Assembly (NCBI RefSeq): GCF_022479115.1
Contig: NZ_CP092497.1
Span: forward strand, 7,130,001-7,194,000
Reading direction: 5' to 3'
Length of the DNA: 64,000 nt
Source of the DNA: Amycolatopsis sp. EV170708-02-1
GTDB taxonomy: Bacteria > Actinomycetota > Actinomycetes > Mycobacteriales > Pseudonocardiaceae
Part shown: piece by piece, positions 54,184-63,627 of the stretch
Numbering within the stretch: position 1 is the stretch's first letter
Layout of the letters: every line of letters begins with the position of its first letter
The notes under the pieces: generated by a model
Told to the model about the DNA's origin: nothing
Seen by the model: only the letters and a program-made list of their open reading frames with translations
Databases searched by the model: none
Made by a program: the position numbers and the translations under genes

Positions 54184-57100
54184 TCATCCGCACGGTGGCG
54201 CGTAGCCGAGCCCCGGGAAGTACCTCTCCCACTCTTCCCTGGTGATCCTCGGCGTCGCCAGCCTGCAGATCTCCTCGCCCACGCGCGCGGGGTCCGTCTG
54301 CCACAGCTGGACGCCGCTGCTCCCGATCGCCAGCGTATGCCCGTCGTCCCGGTACGCCAGCGAGTTGACCGTCGCGGCGAAGCCGGTGAGCCGCGCCGTC
54401 TCCACCGGTTTCCGCGGATCGGCCAGATCCCAGACGCGCACCGTCCGGAACGCCGAAGCCGCCAGTTCCCGGCCGCCGGGGCCGAACGCGAGCGGCCCGA
54501 CCCCCTCGGAGTGCCCGCCCAGTTTGACCGGCCGCGCGACGTGCGCGCGATCGGTGATGTCCCAGAGATAGACGTTCCGGTCGGTGCTGCCCGCGGCGAC
54601 CGTGCGACCGTCCGGGCTGAGCGCCATCTTGAACACGTCGCCGCCGTCGGGCCGCAGGGTCGACACCAGGCTCGGCCGCCACGGGTCGGCGACGTCCCAC
54701 AGGGTCACCGCGGACGAGTCCGGCCCCTGGCTCGCCACGAGCGTCCGCCCGTCGGGGGTGAACGCGAGCGACCACACCGTGCCGTCGCCGACCGGCAGAT
54801 CCCGCGGCGCGGCGAACCGCGCGGGATCGCTGACGTCCCAGAGCTGGATCGGTCCGTCGTCGCGGCCGGAGGCGAAGGTCTTCCCGTCCGGGCTGAAGGC
54901 GAGCGAGTAGGTCGGCGGGACCTCGGTCGACGCCAGCGGTTTCGGCGCCGTCGGATCGCTGATGTCCCAGCGCTGGAGCACGAACTTCCCGCCGACACCG
55001 GCACCGGCGTGCGCCGCCAGCGCGAGGCTCCGCCGGTCCGGGCTCACCGCGACCGCGGTGACGGTCGCTGGGCCGGGAAGCTTCGAAAGCTGCCTAGGGG
55101 CGCGAAGATCGTCCATCGCCCAGAGCCGCACGTCGTCCCCTGTGGTGACGAGGATCCGCCCCTGTTCGAGGAACGTGCCGACGTTCCAGCCCGCGCTCGA
55201 CGCCAGCGCGAGTTCGCCGACGTCCTGCAGCCGGACGGTGCGGTCGGCGCTGGTGGACACGATGGTCTTGCCGTCCGGCGAGAACGCGGTCCACCAGATG
55301 GAGTTGGTGTGCCCGGAAAGCGGCGGCAGTTCCTTCGCCGGCCCGGTCACGTCCCAAAGGCGCACGGACTGGTCGTCCCCCGCGGTCACCACCAGCCTGC
55401 CGCTCGGGCTGAACCCGGCCGCCCACACCACGGCCGGGGTGGTCAACGTCGACAACGGCCGCGGCGCCGCCGGATCGGCGACGTCCCACAGCTTCGCGGT
55501 GCGATCCCAGCTGGTGGTGAGCAGCCGCGTGCCGTCCGGGCTCCACGACGGGGTGAGCTGAAGGTCCTTGTGTCCGGAAAGGACGGAGCGCCGCCGCGGC
55601 GCGGACGGTGTGGTGACGTCCCAGAGCTCCGCGGTCCAGTTCGTGTTCGTGACCGCGAGCAGCCTGCCGTCGGGGCTGAAGGCGGCGCGCGCGAGCTGCG
55701 CGGCCGGGGTCCCGCCGAGCACCAGGAGCGGTTTCGGCGCGCCGAGGTCGGTGACGTCGGTGAGCCGCACGGTGCGGTCGTCCGATCCGGTGACGAGCGT
55801 GCGGCCGTCGGGGCCGAAGTCGGCGGAGATCACGACCTCCCGATGCCCGGTGACGTCCGCTTTCCGCACCGGACGCCGCGGATCGGTCAGCTCCCAGAGC
55901 CGGACGCGATGGTCGCGGGTGACCGTCGCCAGCGCGCGCCCGTCGCGGCTGAACGCGAGCGGCCCGCGGACCTCCTCCGAACCGGGCAGCGTCGACAGGA
56001 GCTCCGGATGCCGCGAATCGGCGATGGACCACACCTGCGTCGCCCGATAGGCGTCGGAGGTGATCATGAGCTGCCCGCTCAGCGCGACGGTGACGTCGCC
56101 GGGATCGAAGACCATCCGGGTGGCGAACGGCGCCGCCATGGACGTGAGCAGGCCGTCGTGGGTCTCCTGGATCGGCGCGAGCCGGTACGCGGCGAGGCTG
56201 AGCTGCGTCGACAGCGCCGGATTCGACTCCCGCAACGTCTTCGCGTCGACGACGGCTTTCCGCGCGAGCGCCTCGTTCCGCTGGTCGGTCGCGGTGTTCC
56301 CGGCGTCGACGGCGTACACGACGGCCACCACCGCCAGGATCAGGAGCACGTGAAGGAGCGCGACGAGTCTTCGCAGCCTCCGCGTCCGTTTGCGGCCGAC
56401 AGCGGTCTCCTCGGCTTCGGCGTCGAGCCCGGCCTGAAGGAACCTCCGCTCGCGCGCGCTCAGCGCGTCCGGCTCACGCTCGGCCCACTCGGCTGCGAGC
56501 CCCAGCCGCGTGCCGCGATAGAGACTGCCTTTGTCGTGATCCAGCGACTCCCACAGCTCGGTCGCCTCGGCCAGCTGCCGGTGCAGGCGGTGCCCTTCGC
56601 GATCCTCCGCGAGCCAGTCGCGCAGCCGCGGCCAGCTGCGGATCAACGCCTCATGGGCGATCTCGACGCCTTCGCGGTCGAGGACGAGCAGGCGCGCGTC
56701 GGCGAGACGTTCGAGGACCTCCGTCGTCGCCGGATCGTCGTCGAGTTCACGCCGGTTGAGACGGCGCTTCGTGTCTTCGGTGCCTTCGCCGAGCGCGGTC
56801 AGGCGCAGGAAGATCTGCCGTACGACGCGCTGTCCGTCCGGCTCCAGATCCGTGTAGACCGCCTCCGCGGTCCGCGCGATCGCGTTGAGGATCCCGCCCG
56901 CCGCCTCGTACGCCGCGCTGGTCAGCGTGATCCCTTGCCGCCGCCGCCAGGTCTCCAGCAACGCGTGCGACACCAGCGGCAGCATCGCCGGCTGGCCGGT
57001 GGCGTCGGCGACGAGCGTCGTGACCAGCGCCGCCTCGACCCGGCAGCCCGCGCGGACGGCGGGTTCGACGATCGCGGTCCGGAGTTCGTCGGCGGTCATC

Positions 57101-57849
57101 GGGCCCACCATCACCTGCGCGTCGGTGAGCGCCTCGACCAGACCGGCGTGACGGCAGAGGTGACCGTAGAAGTCCGCGCGGACACCGAGGACGACCCGCG
57201 TGCCGTGCTCGTCGCGGGAGAACGCGAGCAGCGCGTCGATGAACTTCTCGCGTTCGAGCTGGTCCCGGCAGAGCGTGTAGACCTCCTCGAACTGGTCGAC
57301 GATCAGCAGCCGTCCCTCGGCGTCGAGGTCCTCGTCGAGTGGATGCGCCCCCGGCGTGCGAAGGACGACAGGGCGTTCGCTCGCCGCCGCCAGCCCGGCC
57401 CGCAGGACGGACGACTTCCCCGAACCCGAAGCGCCGAAGACGCCGACGAGCCGTCGTTCCGCGAGTTTGCCGGTCAGCTCGGCGACCAGCCGCTCGCGGC
57501 CGAAGAAGCGGTCGGCGTCGGCCGTCTGGAACGCGGCCAGCCCGAGGTACGGGAGTTCGGTTTCGTCGCGTTCGCCGGAGGCCGCGGCGAGCCCGGCGGC
57601 GACCGTGCGCCAGCGCTCCTCCCAAGCCTGGACGTCGCCGCCGCACGCGGTGACGTACGCGGTCGTGACCGCGAGCCCCGGGAGTTTCCGTCCGCCCGCG
57701 GCTTCGGAAAGCGCGGCGGCCGAATAGCCCGCGCGGGTCGAAAGCTCGCGGTACGTCGGCCCGCCCGCCTTCTCACGAAGCAGGCGAAGATCGGCCGCGA
57801 AGCTCACGACGACGTCGTCGCCCGGCCCCAGCGGGCGCTCGCGTCTCGG
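54184..57849 (-). CDS. HTH-nSTAND NTPase-WD40 repeat protein
   Basis: A 1221-residue signalling-type protein. An N-terminal XRE-like helix-turn-helix (DLRLLREKAGGPTYRELSTRAGYSAAALSEAAGG) is followed by an nSTAND NTPase: Walker A GVFGASGSGKSSVLRAGL near residue 140 and Walker B RLLIVDQFEEVYTLCRD near 185. A winged region (LEIAHEALIRSWPRL-like, here EIAHEALIRSWPRLRDWL) and one membrane segment (LVALLHVLLILAVVAVVYAV) at about 500 come next. The last 600 residues form WD40 repeats (SPDGRTL...SDDRTVRLTDV and others), likely two propellers. GTG at 57849 (MPRRERPLGPGDD) has GGGGGG upstream; ATG 57870 is possible. The ligand and output are unknown. Confidence 0.85.
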   Translation of the reverse strand, partial: PRRERPLGPGDDVVVSFAADLRLLREKAGGPTYRELSTRAGYSAAALSEAAGGRKLPGLAVTTAYVTACGGDVQAWEERWRTVAAGLAAASGERDETELPYLGLAAFQTADADRFFGRERLVAELTGKLAERRLVGVFGASGSGKSSVLRAGLAAASERPVVLRTPGAHPLDEDLDAEGRLLIVDQFEEVYTLCRDQLEREKFIDALLAFSRDEHGTRVVLGVRADFYGHLCRHAGLVEALTDAQVMVGPMTADELRTAIVEPAVRAGCRVEAALVTTLVADATGQPAMLPLVSHALLETWRRRQGITLTSAAYEAAGGILNAIARTAEAVYTDLEPDGQRVVRQIFLRLTALGEGTEDTKRRLNRRELDDDPATTEVLERLADARLLVLDREGVEIAHEALIRSWPRLRDWLAEDREGHRLHRQLAEATELWESLDHDKGSLYRGTRLGLAAEWAEREPDALSARERRFLQAGLDAEAEETAVGRKRTRRLRRLVALLHVLLILAVVAVVYAVDAGNTATDQRNEALARKAVVDAKTLRESNPALSTQLSLAAYRLAPIQETHDGLLTSMAAPFATRMVFDPGDVTVALSGQLMITSDAYRATQVWSIADSRHPELLSTLPGSEEVRGPLAFSRDGRALATVTRDHRVRLWELTDPRRPVRKADVTGHREVVISADFGPDGRTLVTGSDDRTVRLTDVTDLGAPKPLLVLGGTPAAQLARAAFSPDGRLLAVTNTNWTAELWDVTTPSAPRRRSVLSGHKDLQLTPSWSPDGTRLLTTSWDRTAKLWDVADPAAPRPLSTLTTPAVVWAAGFSPSGRLVVTAGDDQSVRLWDVTGPAKELPPLSGHTNSIWWTAFSPDGKTIVSTSADRTVRLQDVGELALASSAGWNVGTFLEQGRILVTTGDDVRLWAMDDLRAPRQLSKLPGPATVTAVAVSPDRRSLALAAHAGAGVGGKFVLQRWDISDPTAPKPLASTEVPPTYSLAFSPDGKTFASGRDDGPIQLWDVSDPARFAAPRDLPVGDGTVWSLAFTPDGRTLVASQGPDSSAVTLWDVADPWRPSLVSTLRPDGGDVFKMALSPDGRTVAAGSTDRNVYLWDITDRAHVARPVKLGGHSEGVGPLAFGPGGRELAASAFRTVRVWDLADPRKPVETARLTGFAATVNSLAYRDDGHTLAIGSSGVQLWQTDPARVGEEICRLATPRITREEWERYFPGLGYAPPCG

Positions 57850-57947
57850 CACCAGGCCCCCCTGATCCATCGAAGCGTTATCGAATGGACATTGTTCACC
57901 GAAAACGGCCGGACACTGTACAAAAGTTCTGCGCTACAACCGATGGC

Positions 57948-58580
57948 GTGCCGATTCGAACCCATGCGGTGACCGTGGTCTTCGCGGGCGTCCCCGAACC
58001 GCCCGCGTCTTCGGAGCTGGAGGTGGTCGCCCATACCCCCGACGAACGGGAAGCGGTCTGGCACGCCACCGTACTGCGCCCGGCCGTCCTTGTTCTGTCC
58101 GTCCACCCGCCCGCGCTCGACGGGCTGGCCATCACGCGCGAGGTGTCGTCCCGCTTACCGGACACCGCAGTGCTGGTGCTGACCCCGCCCGGCGACGGCG
58201 AACTCGTGGTCGCCGCGATGCTCGCGGGCGCGCGCGGCGTCCTGTCCCGGAGCGCGGGCCACGACGATCTGGTCCGCTTCATCCGCGGCGTGGCGGCGGG
58301 CGCCGTCTTGTTCGGCGAGCGCGCCGCGGACCGGCTTTACGGCCTGCTCGCCGCTTCGCAGCCGATGCGGGCGTTCCCGCGGCTGACCCCGCGCGAGCAC
58401 GAGGTGCTCGACCTCCTGGCCGGCGGCCTGACGATCCCGGCCGTCGCGCGGCGGCTGGGGCTCGCGCCCAAGACCGTGCGCAACGTCGTCACGTCGATCC
58501 ACGCCAAGGCCGGGATCGACGACCGTGAGGTACTGCTCGCCCAGGCCCGGAACGCCGGGCTGGGCCCGCGTCACTCGTAA
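57948..58580 (+). CDS. LuxR-family regulator with degenerate receiver domain
   Basis: A 210-residue protein with a response-regulator-like N-terminus and a LuxR helix-turn-helix (RLTPREHEVLDLLAGGLTIPAVARRLGLAPKTVRNVVTSIHAKAGI). The receiver lacks the usual acidic pair (VTVVFAGVPEP) and the phospho-acceptor Asp: the strand reads AVLVLSVHPPALDG where LLLDxxMPxxDG is expected. It therefore cannot work by normal phosphorylation, and no kinase gene is adjacent. GTG 57948 is a tentative start; GTG 57969 and ATG 57885 are in frame, and none has a clear ribosome site. It is divergent from the nSTAND-WD40 gene and converges on cobIJ with a 10-base overlap. Confidence 0.8.
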   Translation: MPIRTHAVTVVFAGVPEPPASSELEVVAHTPDEREAVWHATVLRPAVLVLSVHPPALDGLAITREVSSRLPDTAVLVLTPPGDGELVVAAMLAGARGVLSRSAGHDDLVRFIRGVAAGAVLFGERAADRLYGLLAASQPMRAFPRLTPREHEVLDLLAGGLTIPAVARRLGLAPKTVRNVVTSIHAKAGIDDREVLLAQARNAGLGPRHS

Positions 58581-60076
58581 GTGCGAGGTGTCCAGACGAC
58601 GCCGTTCTCGGCGCGGGTCTTCGACGAGCCGATGATCAGCAGGCAGCGCATGTCCACACTGGCCGGATCGAGGGTGCCGAGGGTGACCACGCGGACGTCC
58701 TCTTCGGGGCCGCCGACATCTCGGGCGACGACCACCGGCGTTTCCGGCGCGCGGTGCCGGAGCAGGACGTCGCGGGCCTGCGCGAGCTGTGTGGTCCGCG
58801 TGCGGGACGCCGGGTTGTACAGCGCGAGCACGAGATCCGCCGCGCCCGCCGCGTCGAGCCGTCGTTCGATGATCTCCCAGGGCTTGAGCCGGTCGGACAG
58901 CGAAAGCACGCAGTAGTCGTGTCCCAGCGGCGCGCCGACCCGGGACGCGGCCGCCTGCGCGGCGGTCACGCCCGGCACGATCCGCACCCGTGCACCCGCG
59001 CCGTGTCCGGCCGCGACCTGCTCCAGCACCGCCGACGCCATCGCGAACACGCCGGGATCACCCGAAGAGACCACCGCGACCTTGGCTCCGTTCGCGGCCA
59101 GCTCCAGCGCTTCGACGGCACGTTCGGCCTCGACGCGGTTGCCCGACGCGTGCCGCTGCTGGCCCGCGCGCTGCGGCACTCGCGCGACGTACGGGCCGTA
59201 GCCGACGATGTGCTCCGCCGCCGCCAGCTCCGCGGTCGCTTCCGGGGTCAGCCAGTCCGGACCCGCCGGGCCCAGGCCGACGACCACGACCTCCCCGCCG
59301 GTATGCGTTTCCCGTTCCTGGGTGACTTCGGGTTCGTCGGCGAGCCGGGACGCGTAGGCCGGGCTGGGCAGCAGCGCCAGCGAGAAGTACGGCACCGACT
59401 CCGGATCGACGTCGGCGAACGGCTCGACGCGCTGGGCCTGCCAGGTCGCGCGTTCGACGTAGAAGGCGTCGTCCAGTTTCCCGGCTTCGGCCAGCGCCTC
59501 GCGGACGTTGCCGAAGGTGCGGCCGAGTTTGAGGACCGCCGCGGCCTGAGTGTCGGCCAGACGGCGAGCGAGTTCCGGCGCGGGCAGCGTGCCGGGCAGG
59601 ATGGTGAGGACCTCGTCGCGCTGCACCAGCGGGCGGCCGAGCACCGACGCCGCCGCGCTGACCGACGTCACACCCGGTACCACGGTCGCCTCGTAGCGGT
59701 CGGCGAGCCGTTCGTGCATGTACATGTAGGAGCCGTAGAAGAACGGGTCGCCTTCGCAGAGCACGACCACGTCGCGTCCGGCGTCGAGGTGTTCGGCGAG
59801 CCGTTTCGCGCTCAGCTCGTAGAAGTCGGCGATGGCGCCTTCGTAGCCGCCGGGGTGGTCGGTGGTCTCCGTGGTGACCGGGTAGACCAGCTTCTCCTCG
59901 ATCTGCCCGTCCCGCAGGTACGGCTCGGCGACCGAACGCGCGATGCTCCGCCCGTGCCGCGCGCTGTGGTAGGCGATGACGTCGGCCTCGCCGATCAGGC
60001 GCGCGGCCTTGACCGTCATCAGTTCCGGGTCACCCGGTCCGAGCCCGACACCCCAGAGTTTCCCGAGCCCGCTCAT
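58571..60076 (-). CDS. cobIJ: Precorrin-2 C20-/precorrin-3B C17-methyltransferase fusion CobIJ
   Basis: A 501-residue fusion of two SAM-dependent tetrapyrrole methylases, as in mycobacteria. The CobI half (1-240) has LWGVGLGPGDPELMTVKAARLI and CEGDPFFYGSYMYMHERLA. The CobJ half begins at about 265 with VVVVGLGPAGPDWLTPEATAELAAAEHIVGYGPYV and has VVSSGDPGVFAMASAVLEQ and ALYNPASRTRTTQLAQARDVLL. Its ATG overlaps the cobH stop by four bases. It catalyses two steps flanking the CobG reaction. Confidence 0.96.
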   Translation of the reverse strand: MSGLGKLWGVGLGPGDPELMTVKAARLIGEADVIAYHSARHGRSIARSVAEPYLRDGQIEEKLVYPVTTETTDHPGGYEGAIADFYELSAKRLAEHLDAGRDVVVLCEGDPFFYGSYMYMHERLADRYEATVVPGVTSVSAAASVLGRPLVQRDEVLTILPGTLPAPELARRLADTQAAAVLKLGRTFGNVREALAEAGKLDDAFYVERATWQAQRVEPFADVDPESVPYFSLALLPSPAYASRLADEPEVTQERETHTGGEVVVVGLGPAGPDWLTPEATAELAAAEHIVGYGPYVARVPQRAGQQRHASGNRVEAERAVEALELAANGAKVAVVSSGDPGVFAMASAVLEQVAAGHGAGARVRIVPGVTAAQAAASRVGAPLGHDYCVLSLSDRLKPWEIIERRLDAAGAADLVLALYNPASRTRTTQLAQARDVLLRHRAPETPVVVARDVGGPEEDVRVVTLGTLDPASVDMRCLLIIGSSKTRAENGVVWTPRTYE

Positions 60077-60696
60077 TCGACCTCACTCGCCATCGCGTTG
60101 ATCGCGGCGACGGCCATCGCGCTGCCGCCGCGCCGTCCGTGCACCACCAGGTACGGGGCGGGCGCCCGCTTCGCGAGCTCCACTTTGGACTCGGCGGCGC
60201 CGATGAAGCCCACCGGGACACCGATGACCGCCGCCGGCGCGCCGACGCCCTCTTCGAGCAGTTCCAGCAGGCGGAACAGCGCGGTGGGCGCGTTGCCGAT
60301 CGCCACCACGGAGCCGGGCAGCTTGTCGCGCCACAGCTCCAGCGCGGCCGCGGACCGGGTGGTGCCCATCCGCTCGGCCAGACCGGGCACCTTCGGGTCG
60401 GACAGCGTGCACAGCACCTCGTTGGCGGCAGGCAAACGTTTGCGGGTCACCCCGGAGGCGATCATGTTCGCGTCGCACAGGATCGGCGCGCCCGCTTCGA
60501 GCGCGGCCCGGCCGGATTCCACCACGTCCAGGCTGTAGCGGAGATCGTCGACCAGGTCGACCATCCCGCAGGCGTGGATCATCCGCACGGCCAGCACCGC
60601 GACGTCGTCGGGGAGGATCGCGAGATCCGCCTCCTCACGGATGGTGGCGAACGAATGCCGGTAGATCTCGGCCCCGTCCCGGATGTAGTCGATCAC
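60073..60696 (-). CDS. cobH: Precorrin-8X methylmutase CobH
   Basis: A 207-residue enzyme that moves the C11 methyl group to C12, giving hydrogenobyrinic acid. The catalytic histidine is in VRMIHACGMVDLVDDLRYS; CDANMIASGVTRKRL, AIGNAPTALFRLLELL and VGFIGAAESKVEL are family motifs. GTG at 60696 overlaps the cobG stop (GTGA), so it is coupled to cobG. Confidence 0.96.
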   Translation of the reverse strand: MIDYIRDGAEIYRHSFATIREEADLAILPDDVAVLAVRMIHACGMVDLVDDLRYSLDVVESGRAALEAGAPILCDANMIASGVTRKRLPAANEVLCTLSDPKVPGLAERMGTTRSAAALELWRDKLPGSVVAIGNAPTALFRLLELLEEGVGAPAAVIGVPVGFIGAAESKVELAKRAPAPYLVVHGRRGGSAMAVAAINAMASEVE

Positions 60697-61772
60697 TGCT
60701 GTCCCTTCACTGCCAACGTTCTCGCCAGCTTGCCGACCGGGACGAACGCCCCGTCGACCAGATAACCGTCTTCCGTCGCGAGCACGTCGACGTGCTCACG
60801 CGCGGGCTTTCCGCATCGCCGTTCACAACCGGCGAAATGGGCTCGCGGGGTCCGCCCGACCCGCGCCGCGTCGGCCCGCACGTCGGCGAGCGACTTCGCG
60901 CAGCCAGGCTGCCCGATGCAGGCGCTGATCCCGAGCGACGGCGCGCCCGGATCGGTGATCAGCCCCGTGTCCGCCGCCAAGCGGCCGAGGACCAGGATCG
61001 ATCGCCACGGGGTGACCACGGCGTTCCCGGCCTTCGCGATCTCGCGCGCCTGAGCCGAGGTGAGCCTGCCGAAGACCGGGGCGACGCCGACCGCGTCGCC
61101 GACCGGCCCGATCGGAAGGCCCGGGTTCGCCTCGAACTCCCGCGGCTCCGTCGTTTCGCCCGGGATGCCCCTGAACAGCGGCTCGGTGTCGGCGAGTTCG
61201 CTGATCCGCCAGGCCGTTCCCCGCGTGCGAAGGAACGCGTGCGCGACCGAGAGCAGCGTCTCGACGGCGTGCTCGGCGGTGACGCGCAGGCCGGTGTCCT
61301 CGCCGGCGAGCAGCACGGCACCGTCGCGCCAGCAGACGTCGGCGCCCTCACCGGCGACGTCACCCTGGCCGCCGTCGAAAGCGAACAGGAAGCGCCCCGG
61401 GAGTTCGGCCAGTTCCGGGGCCGCGCACAGGGCCTTGTCGAGGGCCGAGGCCAGCGTTTGCGCGGTGCCGCTCAGCGGCGAAGCGAGGATGTTGCGGACG
61501 CGTTCGTGTGACGGCGAGGGCAGGAGCCCGGCCGCGGCGAGCCTGCCCGCGAGACCCGGCCGGGTGACGCCGCGCAGCTGCACGTTGCCGCGGGAGGTCA
61601 GGTGGAGGGCGCCGTCCCCGAGCTCGTCGGCGGCGTCGGCGAGTGCCCTGAGCTGGTCCGCGGTGATGGCGCCGCCGGGCAGCCGGATCCGGGCGAGCGG
61701 ACCGTCGGCCGCGTCGTGCGTGGCGAAAACACCAGGGCACGCGTCGGCTCGGACACGTGCGCTCGTGGACAT
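60693..61772 (-). CDS. cobG: Precorrin-3B synthase CobG
   Basis: A 359-residue oxygen-dependent monooxygenase that prepares precorrin-3A for ring contraction. It has sulfite-reductase-like half-domains: LARIRLPGGAITADQLRALADAADELG, LTSRGNVQLRGV, and the cluster cysteines in ISACIGQPGCAKSLADVR and HFAGCERRCGKP (C-x5-C and C-x3-C). Its presence shows the aerobic route. ATG at 61772 (MSTSARVRADACPGVF) is preferred over an upstream start at 61802. It diverges from the ABC transporter genes; no riboswitch is visible upstream. Confidence 0.94.
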   Translation of the reverse strand: MSTSARVRADACPGVFATHDAADGPLARIRLPGGAITADQLRALADAADELGDGALHLTSRGNVQLRGVTRPGLAGRLAAAGLLPSPSHERVRNILASPLSGTAQTLASALDKALCAAPELAELPGRFLFAFDGGQGDVAGEGADVCWRDGAVLLAGEDTGLRVTAEHAVETLLSVAHAFLRTRGTAWRISELADTEPLFRGIPGETTEPREFEANPGLPIGPVGDAVGVAPVFGRLTSAQAREIAKAGNAVVTPWRSILVLGRLAADTGLITDPGAPSLGISACIGQPGCAKSLADVRADAARVGRTPRAHFAGCERRCGKPAREHVDVLATEDGYLVDGAFVPVGKLARTLAVKGQQ

Positions 61773-61820
61773 GCGCTCACTGTAGATGGCCCCTTCGAGC
61801 AAGAGTATGTCTCAGATCAT

Positions 61821-61840
61821 ATGTAGCAGATGTGCTACAT
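61821..61840. promoter_or_regulatory. Palindromic operator upstream of the ABC-2 exporter
   Basis: ATGTAGCAGATGTGCTACAT is a perfect 8-bp inverted repeat with a 4-bp centre, in an AT-richer stretch between cobG and the ABC gene. It is 30 bases upstream of the ABC start codon and 49 bases from cobG. It could bind the XRE protein of the same operon or an outside GntR/PadR-type regulator. Confidence 0.6.
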
Positions 61841-61870
61841 TCGATCGCAGCACTGAGATGGGGGTGACCT

Positions 61871-62776
61871 ATGAGAGATCCACACGACGTGATGATCTCC
61901 GTCAAAGATCTCCGGATGCGGTACGGCACGAACGACGTCCTCCACGGCGTCGATTTCACCGCGCATCGCGGCGAGGTGATCTGCCTGCTCGGCCCGAACG
62001 GGGCCGGCAAGACCACGACGATCGAGATCCTCGAAGGCTTCCGGATGCGGTCGGAGGGCGAGGTCAGCGTGCTCGGCGTCGACCCGGCGCACGCCGACGA
62101 GAACTGGAGGGCGCGGCTGGGGGTCGTCCTCCAGGCGTGGCGCGACCACGCGAAATGGCGTGTGCGCGAACTGCTGGAGCACCTGGGCGGCTACTACGCG
62201 CCGTACTCCACGGACCGCATCAAGCGGCCGTGGGATCCGGACGAGCTGGTCGCCGCGGTCGGCCTGACCAAGCACGCGGACAAGAAGGTCCGGATGCTCT
62301 CGGGTGGGCAGCGGCGACGGCTCGACGTCGCGATCGGCATCGTCGGCCGTCCGGAACTGCTGTTCCTCGACGAGCCGACCGCCGGGCTGGACCCGGAGGC
62401 GCGGCGCGAGTTCCACGAACTCGTGCACCGGCTCACCGATGACGACGACACGACGATCCTGCTGACCACGCACGACCTCGACGAGGCCGAGAAGCTGGCC
62501 GACCGGATCCTGATCCTGAACCACGGCCGCATCGTGGCCGACGGTTCGGCCGACGCGCTGAGCAGGCAGATCGCCGGCGAGGCCGAGGTGCGCTGGACGC
62601 TGGACGGCCAGCGGTTCGTGCACTCCACGACCGAATCGACGAAATACGTGCACGAACTGTTCAAACAGCACGGGGACGCCATCGGCGATCTGGAGGTCCG
62701 GCGGGCGTCGCTCGAAGACACGTACATGACCCTGGTCCGCAAGGCCGAATCCCTCGAGGCGGTGGGCGCGCGATGA
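61871..62776 (+). CDS. ABC-2 type exporter ATP-binding protein
   Basis: A 301-residue DrrA/CcmA-like ATPase. Walker A is LLGPNGAGKTTTIEILEGF, the signature MLSGGQRRRLDVAIGI, Walker B LLFLDEPTAGLDPEARREF, and the switch histidine is in LTTHDLDEAEKLA. A C-terminal extension of about 80 residues is typical of drug or lipid exporters. ATG at 61871 follows GGGGGTGA. It overlaps the permease gene by four bases (ATGA). Confidence 0.93.
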   Translation: MRDPHDVMISVKDLRMRYGTNDVLHGVDFTAHRGEVICLLGPNGAGKTTTIEILEGFRMRSEGEVSVLGVDPAHADENWRARLGVVLQAWRDHAKWRVRELLEHLGGYYAPYSTDRIKRPWDPDELVAAVGLTKHADKKVRMLSGGQRRRLDVAIGIVGRPELLFLDEPTAGLDPEARREFHELVHRLTDDDDTTILLTTHDLDEAEKLADRILILNHGRIVADGSADALSRQIAGEAEVRWTLDGQRFVHSTTESTKYVHELFKQHGDAIGDLEVRRASLEDTYMTLVRKAESLEAVGAR

Positions 62777-63624
62777 ACGCGATATCGCACAGTGTCCGGC
62801 TGGGCGTCCAGCGCGGCTTTCTGGAGTCGCGCCAGACCCTGACCAACCGCGAAGACCTGTTCAACACCTTCCTCTTCCCGGCGATCTTCGTCGTCGTCAT
62901 GTTCTTCATGCGCGACTCGAAGCTGCCGGGGACCGAGTTCTCGCTCGGCGCCGCCACCGTGCCGAGCGTGCTGGGCGCGTCGATCGTGTTCAGCGGCATG
63001 CTCGGGATGGCGGGCGTCCTCGCCGTCGAACGCGAGGACGGCACACTCCTGCGCGCCAAGGCGACGCCGAACGGCATGCTCGGTTACCTCGTCGGCAAGG
63101 TCATCACGATCTCGGTCGGCACCGTGATCGGGATGCTGCTGGTGCTGATCCCCAGCCTGTTCCTGTTCGACGGCATCGCACCCGGCGGGCTGACCTCGTG
63201 GCTGGGCCTGCTGTGGGTGCTGGTGCTCGGCCTGCTCGCCACCATGCCCATCGGCGCGATCTTCGGCTCGCTGACCGCGAACGCGCGCAGCATCGGGCTG
63301 ATCATGCTGCCGACACTGGGCATCGGCGCGATCTCGGGGATCTTCTACCCGATCACCGCGCTGCCGGAATGGTTGCAGTACCTCGGGCAGGTGTTCCCGA
63401 TGTACTGGCTCGGCCTCGGCATGCGGTCGGCGCTGCTGCCGGACTCGACGGTGGTCATCGAGATCGGCCAGTCCTGGCGGCCTTGGGAGACCCTCGGCGT
63501 GCTGTCGGTGTGGGCCGTGATCGGATTGACGCTGGCCCCGGTCGTCCTGCGGCGCATGGCGCGGCGCGAGTCCGGGTCCTCGGTGGCGGCACGACGGGAA
63601 AAGGCGATGCAGCGAATTGGCTAG
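62773..63624 (+). CDS. ABC-2 type exporter permease
   Basis: A 283-residue permease with about six hydrophobic segments: NTFLFPAIFVVVMFFM, GASIVFSGMLGMAGVLAVEREDGTLLRAKATPNGML in pieces (the EREDGTLLR amphipathic motif is typical), then the helices around VGTVIGMLLVLIPSLFLF and LGLLWVLVLGLLATMPIGAIFGSL. It pairs with the preceding ATPase. The cargo is unknown. Confidence 0.92.
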   Translation: MNAISHSVRLGVQRGFLESRQTLTNREDLFNTFLFPAIFVVVMFFMRDSKLPGTEFSLGAATVPSVLGASIVFSGMLGMAGVLAVEREDGTLLRAKATPNGMLGYLVGKVITISVGTVIGMLLVLIPSLFLFDGIAPGGLTSWLGLLWVLVLGLLATMPIGAIFGSLTANARSIGLIMLPTLGIGAISGIFYPITALPEWLQYLGQVFPMYWLGLGMRSALLPDSTVVIEIGQSWRPWETLGVLSVWAVIGLTLAPVVLRRMARRESGSSVAARREKAMQRIG

Positions 63625-63627
63625 CTC

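Noticed and set aside
54181..57972. 1263-codon open frame opposite the nSTAND-WD40 gene
   Set aside because: Product is Arg/Pro/Gly-rich and mirrors the repeat period of the real WD40 gene; no start signals.
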